From Hordeum vulgare subsp. vulgare (taxonomy: Eukaryota > Streptophyta > Magnoliopsida > Poales > Poaceae), in assembly GCF_904849725.1 (NCBI RefSeq), contig NC_058521.1:340054638-340118637 (forward strand): a stretch of DNA of 64,000 bases, written 5' to 3'. A model generated the notes under the pieces. The model was not told the origin of the DNA, did not search any database, and worked only from the letters and a program-made list of their open reading frames with translations. Below are positions 46,301-57,899 of this stretch, one piece after another. The stretch's first letter is position 1, and the number at the start of each line of letters is the position of its first letter. A program made the position numbers and the translations under genes.

Positions 46301-47640
46301 GAGCTTGACCCTACCCCTTGAGGGTCATGCTAATACCATGTTGACAAGTAAAGATAGAAGTATATTATCATGAGCAGGTTGTTGTCATAAAATAAGAGTT
46401 TATGAAAATCCCGTCGGGTGCCACTAATGCCCGAAGGTGATGATGAGTTGGTGGTCACTTTTGGTGAAGTGATGCACCGGTGTTTTGTGTGAGTGTGGTT
46501 TCGGAAATGGGATTAGATTTATGATGTGTCGACCGTCCCAACCTTACCAGTACGACCACGTTACCCCTTTATGGGACGGGGCTTTGTTGATCACTCTGGT
46601 CGGTACTAGCAAAGAGCCACATTACTAGTGGCGAGAGTGATTGTCGTCACTCTCGTGATGGGGTCGTGCCAGGTAGGACGACTATGCCATTATTATGAGT
46701 TCCAGGCACACCGTTGGTCCCCGCATGGTTGATACTGTTTAGATTCGGTGCTCGTAAGACGTACAACATGTGGGCTGGGTACCAATCAAGTGGACCTCTT
46801 TGTCTAGTATCGTCATGGGAAAGATGATGATCGGGTACTTACCTCGGGTATATGTGATATACCGTGGGTCGTGGATGACACGGAAGTTTCCCGGATCTCG
46901 TGGGTCCAGCGTACTACCTCTAGAGAGTGTCAAACTATTCGAATAGCCGTGTCCACGGTCAAGGACAGTTGGGTAATCCTGCTTAAACTACGTCCAGCGT
47001 TTCTGCATAAACCAAGTGTGAGTGAGTGTGTGTGTGGTGTTAAAAAGGTGTTGTTATAATAATAATAATATGACCAAGTTAGGTGACTTGGCATATAGCG
47101 TGAACTCGGATGGTTCAGCCTTAGCAGATATGTTGGTATATGTAACCTATTCTTGAAGAGTAATTCCTTAACTTGATGCATATTCATGATCATTCCACCC
47201 AGATGAGTTATACTAGAAAATGCATGATATTGTCATCCTTCACTTTCATTGTTCATATCATGGGCTGTTTGCGAGTACATTCAAAGTACTCATTGTCTTG
47301 CCACTGGTTATATTACTGACCAGACAAGGAAGGACCGGAGTTTGGCGATGAGTACGTCTTCGGAGACGGACCTGCGATCTAGGACGCTTCCAAGTAAGAA
47401 TGCATGTCGGTGTAGGCTTGATGGCATGGGCACCAGCTTAGCCCTTATGAATTTCCGCTACCCGTTGTACCCGTTTTATTTGGCCTTAGGCCCTGTTTGT
47501 GAACCTGACCGTTCGGTCATTTGATGTAATATTCGGTATTTGGATGTAAGACTCTATTATTCATTATCTGTGTTCAGTGAGCATTGATCCTTGGGATCAC
47601 AGGGCACGGCGATCTCGACTTACCAGTCGGGGTCCCCACA
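43379..47640 (+). repeat. 5' LTR of the Tekay-like element, 4.26 kb
   Basis: TGTCAAACCC to ...GGTCCCCACA. The first 780 bases match the 3' LTR fragment at 53372. A core promoter CCTATAAATAGG lies at 45016-45027 in a GC-rich zone. GC dinucleotides repeat at 45562-45575. Apparent ORFs here (for example 44404-45096 on the - strand) have no domain and I discount them. Confidence 0.9.
45018..45026 (+). promoter_or_regulatory. TATA box of the Tekay-like LTR
   Basis: TATAAATAG with GCC flanks, in the middle of the 4.26-kb LTR and followed by a C-rich leader, as in other long chromovirus LTRs. Confidence 0.7.
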
Positions 47641-47644
47641 GAAC

Positions 47645-47658
47645 TGGTATCAGAGCCA
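47645..47658 (+). promoter_or_regulatory. Primer-binding site of the Tekay-like element
   Basis: TGGTATCAGAGCCA, complementary to initiator tRNA-Met, four bases after the LTR end at 47640. Confidence 0.9.
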
Positions 47659-47776
47659 TCCTGACTATAGGAAGCCTTAGGTAGCATGGACGTTATCCGG
47701 AAACGATTAGTACACCAGCCTTACACGATTTTGCACCTAAAACCTTCTGATTCTCTCTCTCTCCTATATCTTGTAG

Positions 47777-48532
47777 ATGGCCTCCGTACGTGAGACGCTT
47801 CTGGAGACCGGCTTTCCCCTACTCCTGGTGGATAGTCTCTAGAAGTGCCACGTACGTCGCACGCCCATCTTCCTCTACCACGAGCACTGGGTCAACGCCG
47901 ACACCAAGGAATATCACGTGGACGTGATAGTGAAGGCTAACGACTTCCCGTGTAGTTGGTTCTTTGAAGGACCACAAATGGGAGAATTGATGCTGGCAGT
48001 GGAGATAGCCGCACGAGAGGCGCTCGTGCGTCTCCGTGATATCCTCCCTGAGATGGCTGATGAGCCCACTACTCGTCACCTACCTTTTCTTAAGGAAGGA
48101 GTGGATGGGAGCTGGACGCTCACCCCATCGTCTGAGGACGGGATGCCATTAAGCTTTCAGACCTACTTCAGTCTCTCATCTGACACCCTGACGCACCTTC
48201 TGGTTAAGGAATCAACAAAGCTTCGCCAAGAACTGCACCATGTCAAGGGCCTACTTCACATCGAGAAGATGAAGAATCGCAAGGTGAAGAAAGCAGGCGC
48301 ACCTGAAGGAAGGGCCGGTGTTGCTACCAGGGGTGGTGTGCTACCGATCAGGGTTGTCCCTCTTCAGAGTCGCCGCCTGACAGCGAGAGAGTATACTGAG
48401 CTCTTCGCCGCCTCACCTAAGAGACGCCGCGATGTACTTCTTATTTCTTCCACTCCTTTGAAGGAAGAAGACACCGACAAAGACGAAGATCCTGCCGAAC
48501 CCACCTATGAGACCGTGCAGTCCGCCGCGTAG
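47777..48532 (+). pseudogene. Extra ORF upstream of gag, function unknown
   Basis: From ATG 47777 one frame of 251 codons runs to TAG at 48530, broken by TAG at codon 22 (47840-47842). It is not gag, which has its own ORF 270 bases downstream. Residues about 28-90 have the run YHEHWVNADTKEYHVDVIV followed by EGPQ, AVEIAAREALVRLRD. The order of two beta-like stretches and an Ala-rich helix ending in AAxxAL recalls a dsRNA-binding fold, but that is a guess. The C-terminal third is basic and then acidic. An extra ORF in this place occurs in some grass Gypsy elements as far as I recall. Confidence 0.65.
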
Positions 48533-48805
48533 GATATCAGCGAAGGAAACTAGGAGTACCCCTAAGCGTAGGGTATCCATGTATCCGATCTTTCAAATAA
48601 TGAATGTGTATGATGTAAGCCGCATTCTGCCTTAGGCAGCCTGTACGCGACTACGTCACTTGTTTTCAATGAATGCAAATTCCGTTTCCAGGATTTTTGT
48701 TTTAAAAACTCGCACTAGCGCACATTTAGACCCCCCCTCTTACTAGAGCAAACCCTGGTGGTTTCAAGCAAGGTGGATTTTTGACCTGTCTGTTTCCATG
48801 ACAGG

Positions 48806-49924
48806 ATGGTGAACGCAACCCGCAACAGCACCTTCGGCAACCCCGGCACCGCCTCCTCAGGTCAGCTGCAGGGAACCGAAGGAGAAGCTCACGCTAGAGA
48901 TCACCATGAGCAGCCCGGCAATGTTCCTCTGCCACCTCCTCCCGAGAACTTGACTATGGCTCAGTTCCTTCATGCTCTTCGCGAGGAGCGTCAAGCCAAC
49001 AATGCCGCTATTCAGCAGCTGGCTCAAGTCCTAGTGAACAACCCGCCACAGAACGGGAATGGCAATGGCCTCTCTACTCTCTCAGAGTTTATGCGGACTA
49101 CGCCTCCCATATTCACGGAGACGACTGAACCATTGGATGTCGATGACTGGATTTGCACTATTGAAGACCTCCTTGCGCTTGTCAAGTGCACCGATGAACG
49201 TGAGAAGGTCCTTTATGCTTCTCACTGTCTCGGAGGCACCGCCAGGGCTTGGTGGGATAGTTTCCAGATCATGCGAGCTGGGCAAGTCATCACTTGGGCA
49301 ATGTTCAAGGAAGGATTCCGCGCGGCTCATATTCCACTAGGAATGATGACCACCAAGAAGCGGGAATTCCGAGCCTTGAGGCAAGGCAGTGGAACTGTTA
49401 AAGAATATCTGCAGAAGTTTAACCTCTTGTCGAGGTATGCCCCTGAGGATGTTAACACAGAGGCCGCTAAGGTAGAACGCTTCATGGAAGGATTGCAACA
49501 GTCCCTGCAATACCAGTTGGTACTTTGCGACTGCAAGACCTTCAGCGACCTGGTTAACAAGGCACTTATGCTGGAAGACAAGCGTCATGCAATGGACGAC
49601 ACCCGCAAGTGCAACCTGATAGGCAGTGGAGGACCCACTAACGCAAGACCAAGACCATGGCAGTCAACACCTGTGAGGCCCAACTATCAGGAGCAGCACT
49701 ACAAGACCCTGGTATTCCATCAGAATTATCAGCCTCAAGTCAACACCAAGCCAGTTTCCAACCCGCCAAATAACAGTGGAGTCAAGACCAACCCTCCGGG
49801 TCAGGTCACCAGTTTTGGGTGTGGACAAACCGGGCACTATTCCAGGCAGTGTCCCAACAAGAAGCCCGATGCACCGCGTCCCAATGCACCCAACCCAGGT
49901 CAAGGAGCACCGGGAAGAGACTAG
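48806..49924 (+). CDS. gag: Tekay-like gag
   Basis: A 372-codon frame beginning MVNATRNS with a retrotransposon gag domain (about residues 95-260: DVDDWICTIEDLL, GTARAWWDSF, KREFRALRQGSGTVKEYLQKFNLLSRYAPE) and a C-terminal zinc knuckle. The knuckle reads SFGCGQTGHYSRQC, so the first of the usual CCHC cysteines is Ser. TAG at 49922 ends it, yet the same frame goes straight on into the protease, as in relatives where gag and pol are one frame. The TAG may therefore be a later mutation. It forms the particle that packages element RNA. Confidence 0.85.
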   Translation: MVNATRNSTFGNPGTASSGQLQGTEGEAHARDHHEQPGNVPLPPPPENLTMAQFLHALREERQANNAAIQQLAQVLVNNPPQNGNGNGLSTLSEFMRTTPPIFTETTEPLDVDDWICTIEDLLALVKCTDEREKVLYASHCLGGTARAWWDSFQIMRAGQVITWAMFKEGFRAAHIPLGMMTTKKREFRALRQGSGTVKEYLQKFNLLSRYAPEDVNTEAAKVERFMEGLQQSLQYQLVLCDCKTFSDLVNKALMLEDKRHAMDDTRKCNLIGSGGPTNARPRPWQSTPVRPNYQEQHYKTLVFHQNYQPQVNTKPVSNPPNNSGVKTNPPGQVTSFGCGQTGHYSRQCPNKKPDAPRPNAPNPGQGAPGRD

Positions 49925-51281
49925 GTTCCCTGCAACCAGCAGTTCAATAGCAGGGGGCGGATCAACCACATTACCCCTGAAGAGGCGCAGGAAGACCCAA
50001 ACTTCATTCTGGGTACGTTCCTCGTCAACTCCACCCCAGCTAGAGTGTTGTTTGATTGTGGTGCTTCGCATTCTTTTGTTACTCAAAGGTTTGCGGAGAA
50101 GTGTGGTTTAAAACCCACTCTGCTTCATGGGCAGATGGCAATTCAAACCCCGGGAGAAGTGTTGAGGACCAATCTAGGGTGTAGAATGTTCGAGATAGTT
50201 ATCAATGGGACGAGCTTCTTGGCAGACCTCATTGTGCTTAAGTCGCAAGGCTTAGAAGTAATTCTCGGCATGGATTGGCTGGCCAAGTACCAGAGTCTCT
50301 TGGACTGTGCCAACAGGGCCTTTACCATGACAAGCGACCAAGGGGTCAAGGTCAAGTATGTCTCTGAGCCGGTATCACCTCAACTACCTCGAATCAACAG
50401 CCTATCCGAGGTAGAGCTTGACCAAGTGCCAGTAGTCTGTGAGTACCCGCACGTGTTTCCTGACGAGCTACCTGGAATGCCTCATGACCGAGACATCGAG
50501 TTCATCATCGAGCTCATGCCGGGTCAAGGCCTATATATAAGAAGCCTTACATGATGGAATCTGAGGAGCTAGCAGAGCTGAAGAAGCAGCTGCATGAGCA
50601 ACTCAGGAAAGGATTCATTTGTCCGAGTGCATCACCTTGGAGATCACCTGTTCTGTTTGTATCAAAGAAGGATGGTACCATTCGACTTTGCGTCGATTAC
50701 CGTTCTCTCAACAAAGTCACAATCAAAAACAAGTACCCACTCCCCAAGATAGAAGACATGTTTGACCAGTTAAATGAAGCTAAGGTATGCTCCAAGATCG
50801 ATCTTCGATCCGGATATTACCAGTTGAAGATTCGACCCAAGGACATACCCAAGACTGCATTCATGACCCGATACGGTCTCTATGAGTGCACTGTCATGCC
50901 CTTCGGATTGACAAATGCCCCAGCTTACTTCATGTACCTCATGAACAAGGTCTTCATGGAGTATTTGGATAAGTTTGTCATCGTGTTCATCGATGACATA
51001 CTAATCTTCTCAAAATTCGAAGAAGAGCGCACTTGAGGTTAGTTCTGGGAAAGCTTCAAGAGCACCAACTGTATGCCAAGTTCAGCAAGTGCCAATTTTG
51101 GCTGAACGAAGTTGGATTTTTGGGTCATATCAAGACGGCAAGCGGATTGGCAGTAGATCCATCCAAGATTACCACAGTGACCAACTGGGAATCGCCGAGA
51201 GACGTGAAGGATGTCAGGAGTTTCCTCGGGCCCGCGAGATACTACCGCAAGTTCGTAGAGGGATTCTCCAGCATCGCTTGA
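49925..51281 (+). pseudogene. pol: Tekay-like pol, protease and reverse transcriptase part
   Basis: Protease with LFDCGASHSF (about 50048-50077; relatives usually have Asp-Ser-Gly) and LGMDWL (about 50268). After a frame change near 50528 comes [19 protein letters not shown] (about 50668), [22 protein letters not shown] and the catalytic [10 protein letters not shown] (about 50985-51014). A second frame change at about 51033 leads to the thumb/connection part, [11 protein letters not shown] and [17 protein letters not shown]. The enzyme would copy element RNA to DNA, but three frames are needed to read it. Confidence 0.9.
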
Positions 51282-51832
51282 CCTATGACTCAGCTTTTGA
51301 AGAAAGGCCGGAAGTTCGAGTGGACACCAGTGTGTGAAGCGAGCTTCCAAGAGTTGAAGAAAAGACTGACTACCGCCCCGGTACTAGCTACCCCGGACAT
51401 CAACAAGGAGTTTGTGATTTACTGTGATGCCTCCGGAACCGGACTCGGTGGAGTCTTAATGCAAGATGGCAGAATCGTGGCCTACTTGTCACGGCAACTG
51501 CGTCCGCATGAGGAGAACTACGCCACCCATGATCTCGAGTTAGCAGCCGTAGTGCATGCCTTGAAGACATGGCGACACTACCTTCTGGGAAGCGATGTGA
51601 AATATACACGCACCACAAGAGTCTGAAATATATCTTCACCCAAAGGGAGCTGAATATGAGGCAACAAAGATGGCTTGAGTTAATCAAGGATTACGACCTC
51701 AGCATTCAGTACCACGCCGGTAAGGCAAACGTGGTTGCCGATGCTTTAAGCCGGAAGGCTGGCACCTTGAACGTCCTGCTCAAGGAAAGGTTGCCCACCT
51801 TGTATGAAGAGTTGGAAAGCTTCGGACTGTAG
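51282..51832 (+). pseudogene. pol: Tekay-like RNase H
   Basis: Reads [17 protein letters not shown] (about 51414-51464), [29 protein letters not shown] and, after a one-base shift near 51600, [21 protein letters not shown] and VVADALSRK. The order and residues fit a Gypsy RNase H directly after RT, including the first Asp and the Glu of the metal site. A stop at 51830 separates it from integrase. Confidence 0.85.
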
Positions 51833-53350
51833 TTACTTGAACCAGGATACCTGGCCAAACTCGAAGTCAAACCAACTCTGGCTGATGATATCAAGGAAGC
51901 CCAGAAGGGACACAAGAGTATTGGAGGCCTCAAGAGGAAGATACAGGACGGCAAGGCCTGAGGGTTCTCGGTTGATGATCAAGGAGTGGTGTGGTACGGG
52001 AAACGCTTACGCGTGCCCAACAAGGCCGAACTCAAGGACTTGATCCTGCAAGAGTCCCATGACACGCCATACTCCATCCATCTCGGTGGTATCAAGATGT
52101 ATCAAGACCTCCGAGAACGATTCTGGTGGCATGGCATGAAGAGAGAAATAGGCTCCTACATCGCTAAGTGCGATGTATGCTAGCGGGTCAAGGCTGAGCA
52201 TCAGCGACCTGCTGGGCTGCTACAGCCTCTTCAAGTGCTAGAATGGACATGGGACAAGGTCGGCATGGACTTCATCACCGGACTACCCCGATCAAGCAGG
52301 GGGTCATGACTCCATATGGGTCATCCTCGACCACTTAACTAAGGTGTCTCATTTCATTCCGGTCAACACCACCTACGGGGGAGACAAGTTGGCTAGCCTC
52401 TACAGTGAGCGCATCGTTAGCCTCCATGGAGTTCCTAAGGAGATCGTGTCCGACCACGGCACGTAGTTCACCTCAAGATTCTGGAAGAAGTTTCAAGAAG
52501 CTCTCGGAACCAAACTCTCTTTCAGCACGGCTTTCCACCCGCAGACGGGCAGACAGACCGAGAGGGTAAACCGGATACTTGAGGACATGCTCCGCGCATG
52601 TGTCTTGGATCATGGTGCCAAATGGGAAGACTGTCTGCCATTTGCTGAGTTCTGATACAACAACAGCTACCACTCGAGTCTTCAAATGGCCCCATTCAAG
52701 GTGCTATATGGGCGAAAGTGCCGCACCCCACTCAATTGGTCCGAAACCGGAGAAGGACTAGTTTTTGGGCCAAAAGCGCTGCAGGAAGTGGAGAGAAAGG
52801 TGCAGCTAGTCCAAGAAAACCTGAAGGCAACTAAGTCGCGGCAGAAGAGCTACCTGCGCGTTCCGATCCCACCGCAAGGATGTGTATTTCGTTCCCGGAG
52901 ACTAGGTCTACCTGCGCGTTACGCCTCTCAATGGAACCAAGCGTTTCCACGTCAAGGGGAAGCTAGCCCCATGGCGCAACGTGTTCAAGATAACGGCAAG
53001 GCGCGGGGAAGTGGCTTATCAGTTGGAGCTACCCCTAGAACTTTCGGGTGTGCACAACGTGTTCCACGTGTCACAGCTCCGGAAGTGATTACAAGTGTCG
53101 AACCGTTTCGATCCTTGCAAGGACATTGACCACCAAGCTGTTGACCTTCAACCGGACCTTACCCATCGCGAGAAGCCGATTCGCATTCTGGATGAAGCAG
53201 AGCGTTGCACTAGAAGCCGCACCATCAAGTATTTCAAGGTTCAGTGGAGCAACCATACCGAAGCAGAAGCAACATGGGAACGTGAAGACTATCTCCGATC
53301 AGAATTTCGAGAGCTATTTAACGCCAAGCTTAGGAATCTCGGGGACGAGA
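51833..53350 (+). pseudogene. pol: Tekay-like integrase with C-terminal chromodomain
   Basis: A zinc finger with HLGGIKMYQDLRERFWWHGMK-type sequence and CDVC (about 52080-52183), then [10 protein letters not shown] (about 52260), VSDHGT (about 52446) and the Glu in RQTERVNRILE (about 52550). TAG stops lie at 52183 (after CDVC) and 52465 (after HGT), both where Gln is usual. The last open piece, 53095-53350, has REKPIRILDEAE and KVQWSNHTEAEATWERED, a chromodomain-like end that in chromoviruses directs insertion to heterochromatin marks. Several frameshifts make it inactive. Confidence 0.85.
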
Positions 53351-53371
53351 TTCTTGTAAGAGGGATAGGTC

Positions 53372-54127
53372 TGTCACACCCTGTTTTTCACCACCAATGT
53401 TTTAAGTTGCAAAAATCAGAGCTTGTTAAAACTTTTTCAAATGATGTTGTGAATGCTATGAATGTCTTGTATGCTTGTTTGCTTGATGATGCAAAACCCA
53501 TGATATTTCGTTTTTTAAATGAATTTCCAAAACTCTTTTCTTGGACACCACATCACCTCTACCTTGTTTGGGTTACACTACTAGCTCATGATGCCTGGTA
53601 GCACTCCCAACCAAAGTTGGTGATCTGAACTCAAATACTATTATTATTTACCAAAAACATTATTTAATGATTTAAAACATTATTTTTCTATTTTAAATGC
53701 TTGTTTGTTTCTAAGGCCAAGAATGATATTCCCACAAGGAAAAATGCTTCTCTTCCTTAGAAAATTCTGAGTAAAATCATGGAAACTCAGTAGGACATGT
53801 ATTTTCCATATATAAGATCTTCAACCCTATTTTATATTATAATTATTTGAGTCTGTTTTAACCTTTTTAGATATTTCCAAAGGAAATATTCTAAATAAAA
53901 TCCCATTAAATTACAGGAGCCTCCCCAAGCCATATTTGGTGCCCACATAAAATCTCACCTTGATCCAAGGTGGGGAAGGTCACCAAATGAGCCTAAAACC
54001 CTCTCTGTCCAGAATAGAGTTGGAACAACTCTAAATAGCAAAGTTTGTCCAATGGGGCTGAAACTTTGCACGGGTGTTTCGCACCTCAAATGAGGACTCC
54101 ACACCAAAAATGAGATTTGCTAGACTC
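53372..54127 (+). repeat. 3' LTR fragment of the Tekay-like element
   Basis: Starts TGTCACACCC after the purine-rich TAAGAGGGATAGGTC and matches 43379-44161 closely. It stops after GCTAGACTC at 54127, where the 5' LTR continues TGTTTAG. Confidence 0.9.
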
Positions 54128-55554
54128 CACACCAAGAGTTTTCCGGATGGAACCCCAAAGACGCAATTCTCCGGGTTGAGCCGGATCATGTATTCACGCA
54201 TGTTGGCAAACGTCTCCCGCAGGTCGTCGAGGTGGCTGAAGTGCTGCTTCGTCTTGACGATGATGTCATCCACATAGACGTGGATGTTTCTACTGATCTG
54301 TGGCAGTATGCACTGCTGCATGCAGTGTTGGAACATCGCACCCGCGTTCTTCAGACCGAACGTCATGGTGGTGTAGCAGTAGGCCTCGAAGGGCGTGATG
54401 AAGGAAGTCTTCAGGCGATCAACTGGATCCAACTTGATTTGATGGTAGCCTGAATAAGCATCCAGAAATGACAGCATTTCGCAGCCTGCAGGGGAGTCGA
54501 TCACTTGATCTATCCTAGGCAATGTGAAAGGGTCTTTCGGACACGCCTTATTCAAGCTAGTGTAGTCGATACACATTCGCCAGGTGTTGTTCATTTTTAG
54601 CACCAGGACTAGATTTGCTAACCAGTCTGGGTGGAAAACCTCCATGATGAAGCGGCGCAAGGGTTGTTTTACCGGCTTTGCATTCGGTCGCACGTGAAGT
54701 TTGTGCTCGGCGTACTTCCTCGGAACACCCGGCATATCCTTGGGGGACCATGCGAAGATGTCCCGATTCTCGGGGATGAAGTTGACGAGCTCGCCTTCCT
54801 ATTTGGGGCTGAGGCCAGCCCCGATGGTGATGCATTGCTTGGGGTTTGCAGGGTCGATTGGCACTTGCTTGGTCTCTTTGGCTGGCTTGAAGGAGCCCTC
54901 GTCGGCCGACTAGGCCAGAGGGGAAGGGATCGTCGGCTGCTCGGTAGCCTGGGCCACGAGCCGGTCGATCTATCTCTTCTCCTCAGCAATCACCAGGGCG
55001 TCGGCAAGGCGGCTGCTGTCTTGGGCGCACTCGAGCGACTTCTTGTAGTCGCCAGCAATGGTGATGATGCCCTTTGGACCCGACATCTTCATCTTCAGGT
55101 AGGCGTAGTGTGGGATAGCCATGAACTTGGCCAGAGCCGGCCTGCCCAGCAACGCGTGATACGGGCTACTGAGGTCCACTACCTCGAACCATATGGACTC
55201 TCGGCGGAAGTGAGCCTTGTCGCCGAAGAGGACGTGTAGCTGGATTTTGCCGATAGGCGAGCACGACTCTCCAGGCACGATGCCGTGGAAGACAGTGCTG
55301 GTCGGCAGGACGTGTGTCTCCTTGAGCCCGAGCTTGCGGAGAGTGTCAAGGTAGAGGATGTTGATGCTGTTATCTTCATCGACTAGCACCCAGGAGAACC
55401 GACAGATGAGCCTCTTGGAGGCAACGGTGGGGTCGAGGAGGAGCGTGTATGAGCCCATGTTGGGCATCACAACAGGATGGTCTACCCGGCTCCATGTGAT
55501 TGGTATGTCAGACCAATGCATGTATTGGGGAACCGGGGGAACCGTGGCATTCAC
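54128..55554 (-). pseudogene. pol: Tat-like Gypsy pol, protease and RT part
   Basis: On the - strand from 55554: a protease region (VLVDEDNSINILY near 55390, HALLGRPALAKFMAIP near 55150) and RT (MCIDYTSLNKACPKDPFTLP near 54570, FLDAYSGYHQIKLDP, the catalytic YVDDIIVKTK near 54270, and ending at GVPSGKLL near 54135). The frame is shared from protease to RT with three TAG/TAA stops. It is cut at 54128-54135 by the Tekay-like element and resumes at 43378 with about 200 residues missing. Confidence 0.88.
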
Positions 55555-57899
55555 CTCGCGCCGTCTCTGGCACAGGCTATGCTTATGGTTGCCTTCACTT
55601 GTGAAGACGACGAATGCTCCGTCTTGATGGGGGTAGTCGCGTGGAGGCAGCCGTCATCGCGAGGCGGCTGCGGTGGAGCCGGAGCAGGACTAGGAGTCGG
55701 GGCATGAGGCGCAACCAGCGCACCTGGGGAAGCCGGCGGGCCCTCCCCTTGCGACAGCCGGCATGCGAAGCTGCACTGCCGAAGGATGTGGGTAGATGGA
55801 TGTGCCCCAGAATGTATCTTGCAGGGGGTGTCAAGCAGCTGCTCGAAGGTCTGCTTGGGCAACCAGTTTGTATTGCCCCTGTTGGGGCGCTTCCGTTGAG
55901 AGCCAGCTTGGGGAACCGACGTCTCGCCCTCCATGCTGGCTACCAACTTGTTATTGGAGCGCGAATCCAGCTGATCCGCCTTGCTCTTGTTGTTGTTCTG
56001 GCCGCCTCGGCCGTCTCCAGCCGGTTTGGGAGTAGCCGGCGTGGGGACAGCCTTGTCTGAGGCGGTCACCTTGACTCGCATCGCCGAGTCGGCCGTGGCG
56101 TACTTGTCCGCCTTGGCCATGAGCACCGCCAGAGAGGTGGGCTCGGAGCACATGAGCTTGTGCTTGAGGAGGGTGCCGTCTCAGCAACCGCCGATGAAGT
56201 ACTGGATGGCCTGTACCTCATTTACCCCCTGCCAGGAGTTGCGGAGCTCCGTCCATCGAGTGACGTAGTCGCGAAGGGGTTCGTCGGGCGTATGGACCCA
56301 CATGGCTAGGTCGCAAGGCTGGCGAGGGCGCTTGTAGGTGCGAGTGAAATTGCGGACGAACGCCTCCTCGAAGTCGGCCCATGAGTTGACGGTGCCGGTT
56401 GGAAGGCCGTTAATCCAAGTCCGAGCCGAGCCGGCCAAAATGAGTCGCACGTAGCGGATTGCTACGCGCTTGTTGCCCGTGGCAATGCCAACAGAGGTGG
56501 TGTAGTGGATCAGCCAGTCCTCTGGCTTGGTAGTGCCATTGTACTTGGGAGTGTCCCAAGGTAAGGTGAAGCCCCTCGGATCCGGGGGCCGAAGAAGGCC
56601 GGACCGATGGGACCGTCCTCCTCCAGGAGGGCTGACTGGGCCAGGGGTGATGAGACGCCTACGGGCGTCCTGGTTACCCTGGGGAACGCGAGCGCTGATC
56701 CGAGCTGCGATCGGAGAGGCACCTTGCGAACCGGTGGCTTGGGTCCTCCTCGGACAAGGAACCTCACACGCCGAGTCGCTCTCGTCACCTCCGCGACTCC
56801 TCCTCGAAGTGGGCTCGCTCTGGCGCTGGGAGCACCTGTCTTGACTTCCCTCACCCCTCCGGCCGGAGGTGCGATGCGAGGAAGATCCCTCCGCGTGGTG
56901 ATGACCGCTAAGTTGCGGCGCGCTCCGGTGTTGGGTCCCGGAGACTCTGACTGGGCATGACCGGGGTCAAGCCGCATCTATTGTTCGTTGGCAGCGTCAA
57001 GGAGATCCTTGACCCCCTTCTCCTGGAAGGCGCGCTCCTCACCCTCCAAGCTTGGCATTTCTTCCATGGCCGCCTGCGCCGCCCGCAAGTTTGCCGCACG
57101 GGTCTCGTAGACGGGCTGGTTGCCGCCTAGGATCTCGGCAATGAACCGGCCGCGGCCGCGTACCGATCCGGCTAGGGGCCACGGAAATCAGAGTGAGGCC
57201 GTATGCGGAGTTATACTCGCGTTGCGTGGCCTCCATCCGACGCTTTGCCGAGGCGACGGCAATGCCCTCTTCCAAGATATGCTTGCGAGCCTCCTCCAGC
57301 AAGGCTCGGGCGTCGTTTGGGTTTGTGGAAGCGGCGATTGGAGTCTTCAAGCCGGCGAGAGCGTCCTGAAGAGTATCAGCGGTGACAGCAGCAGGCTCAC
57401 CAGCGTCTACTAACACCTTGCCATGAGCCGTGCTGGTGCGAGCGCCGATGACCATCACCTCCACGACGTTGGAGACGGCGGCGAAATGGTATGGGGTGAA
57501 GAAACCCACGGATGGCGGAGGGCCGTCGAATACCAGTAAGTTGCTGGGGTACACGTCATGTGCAGGCATCGCAGCGATAGAGAGCCTACTAAAGCTGGCG
57601 CATAGCGCCTCAACATCGAACTCCTCGTTGAAGTAGCGAGGACCATCGTTGAGACGCAGGTCGCTAAAGAGAACGCTGAGGTTCACCATAGCAGCGACGA
57701 CGACGCTAGGAGGAGCCTCGTCATCGGAATCTTCGTCCGAATCCGCATGGCGGACGGGGACGTCTATCATCATCGGTGTTGCCTCATCAAAAGCGGGCTC
57801 CATAGGCATGCAGATCGATCTGGACGCGATGCATCCGGTAGTGTAGGTGCGGGGCCCCGCCCAGCGCGTAAAGCCAGCCGATGCCGCGATCGTCCCCAT
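55551..57899 (-). pseudogene. gag: Tat-like Gypsy gag
   Basis: The ATG at 57899-57897 (- strand) lies inside the primer site, in frame with the long open stretch down to 57039. The gag domain is at 56450-56181: LAGSARTWINGLPTGTVNSW and FTRTYKRPRQ. A possible zinc-binding CKIHSGAHPSTHILRQC motif is near 55830. The tail is Pro/Ala-rich and ends at TGA 55551, overlapping the start of the protease frame. One stop after 57039 and a further change near 56450 break it. It is the particle protein of the split element. Confidence 0.8.

Larger units (their letters stand above)
43379..54127 (+). mobile_element. Tekay-like chromovirus (Gypsy) nested in the - strand Tat-like element
   Basis: A 5' LTR (43379-47640), primer site, an extra ORF, gag, PR-RT-RNase H-integrase in Gypsy order, a chromodomain and a 3' LTR fragment (53372-54127). 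The 3' LTR has lost about 3.5 kb, and the flanking Tat element lacks part of pol at the same junction, so one deletion removed both. No target duplication can be seen. Stops and shifts in every gene make it non-autonomous. Confidence 0.9.

Noticed and set aside
48806..53350. Intact autonomous chromovirus
   Set aside because: Frame changes near 50528, 51033 and 51600 and several stops in integrase show it is broken.
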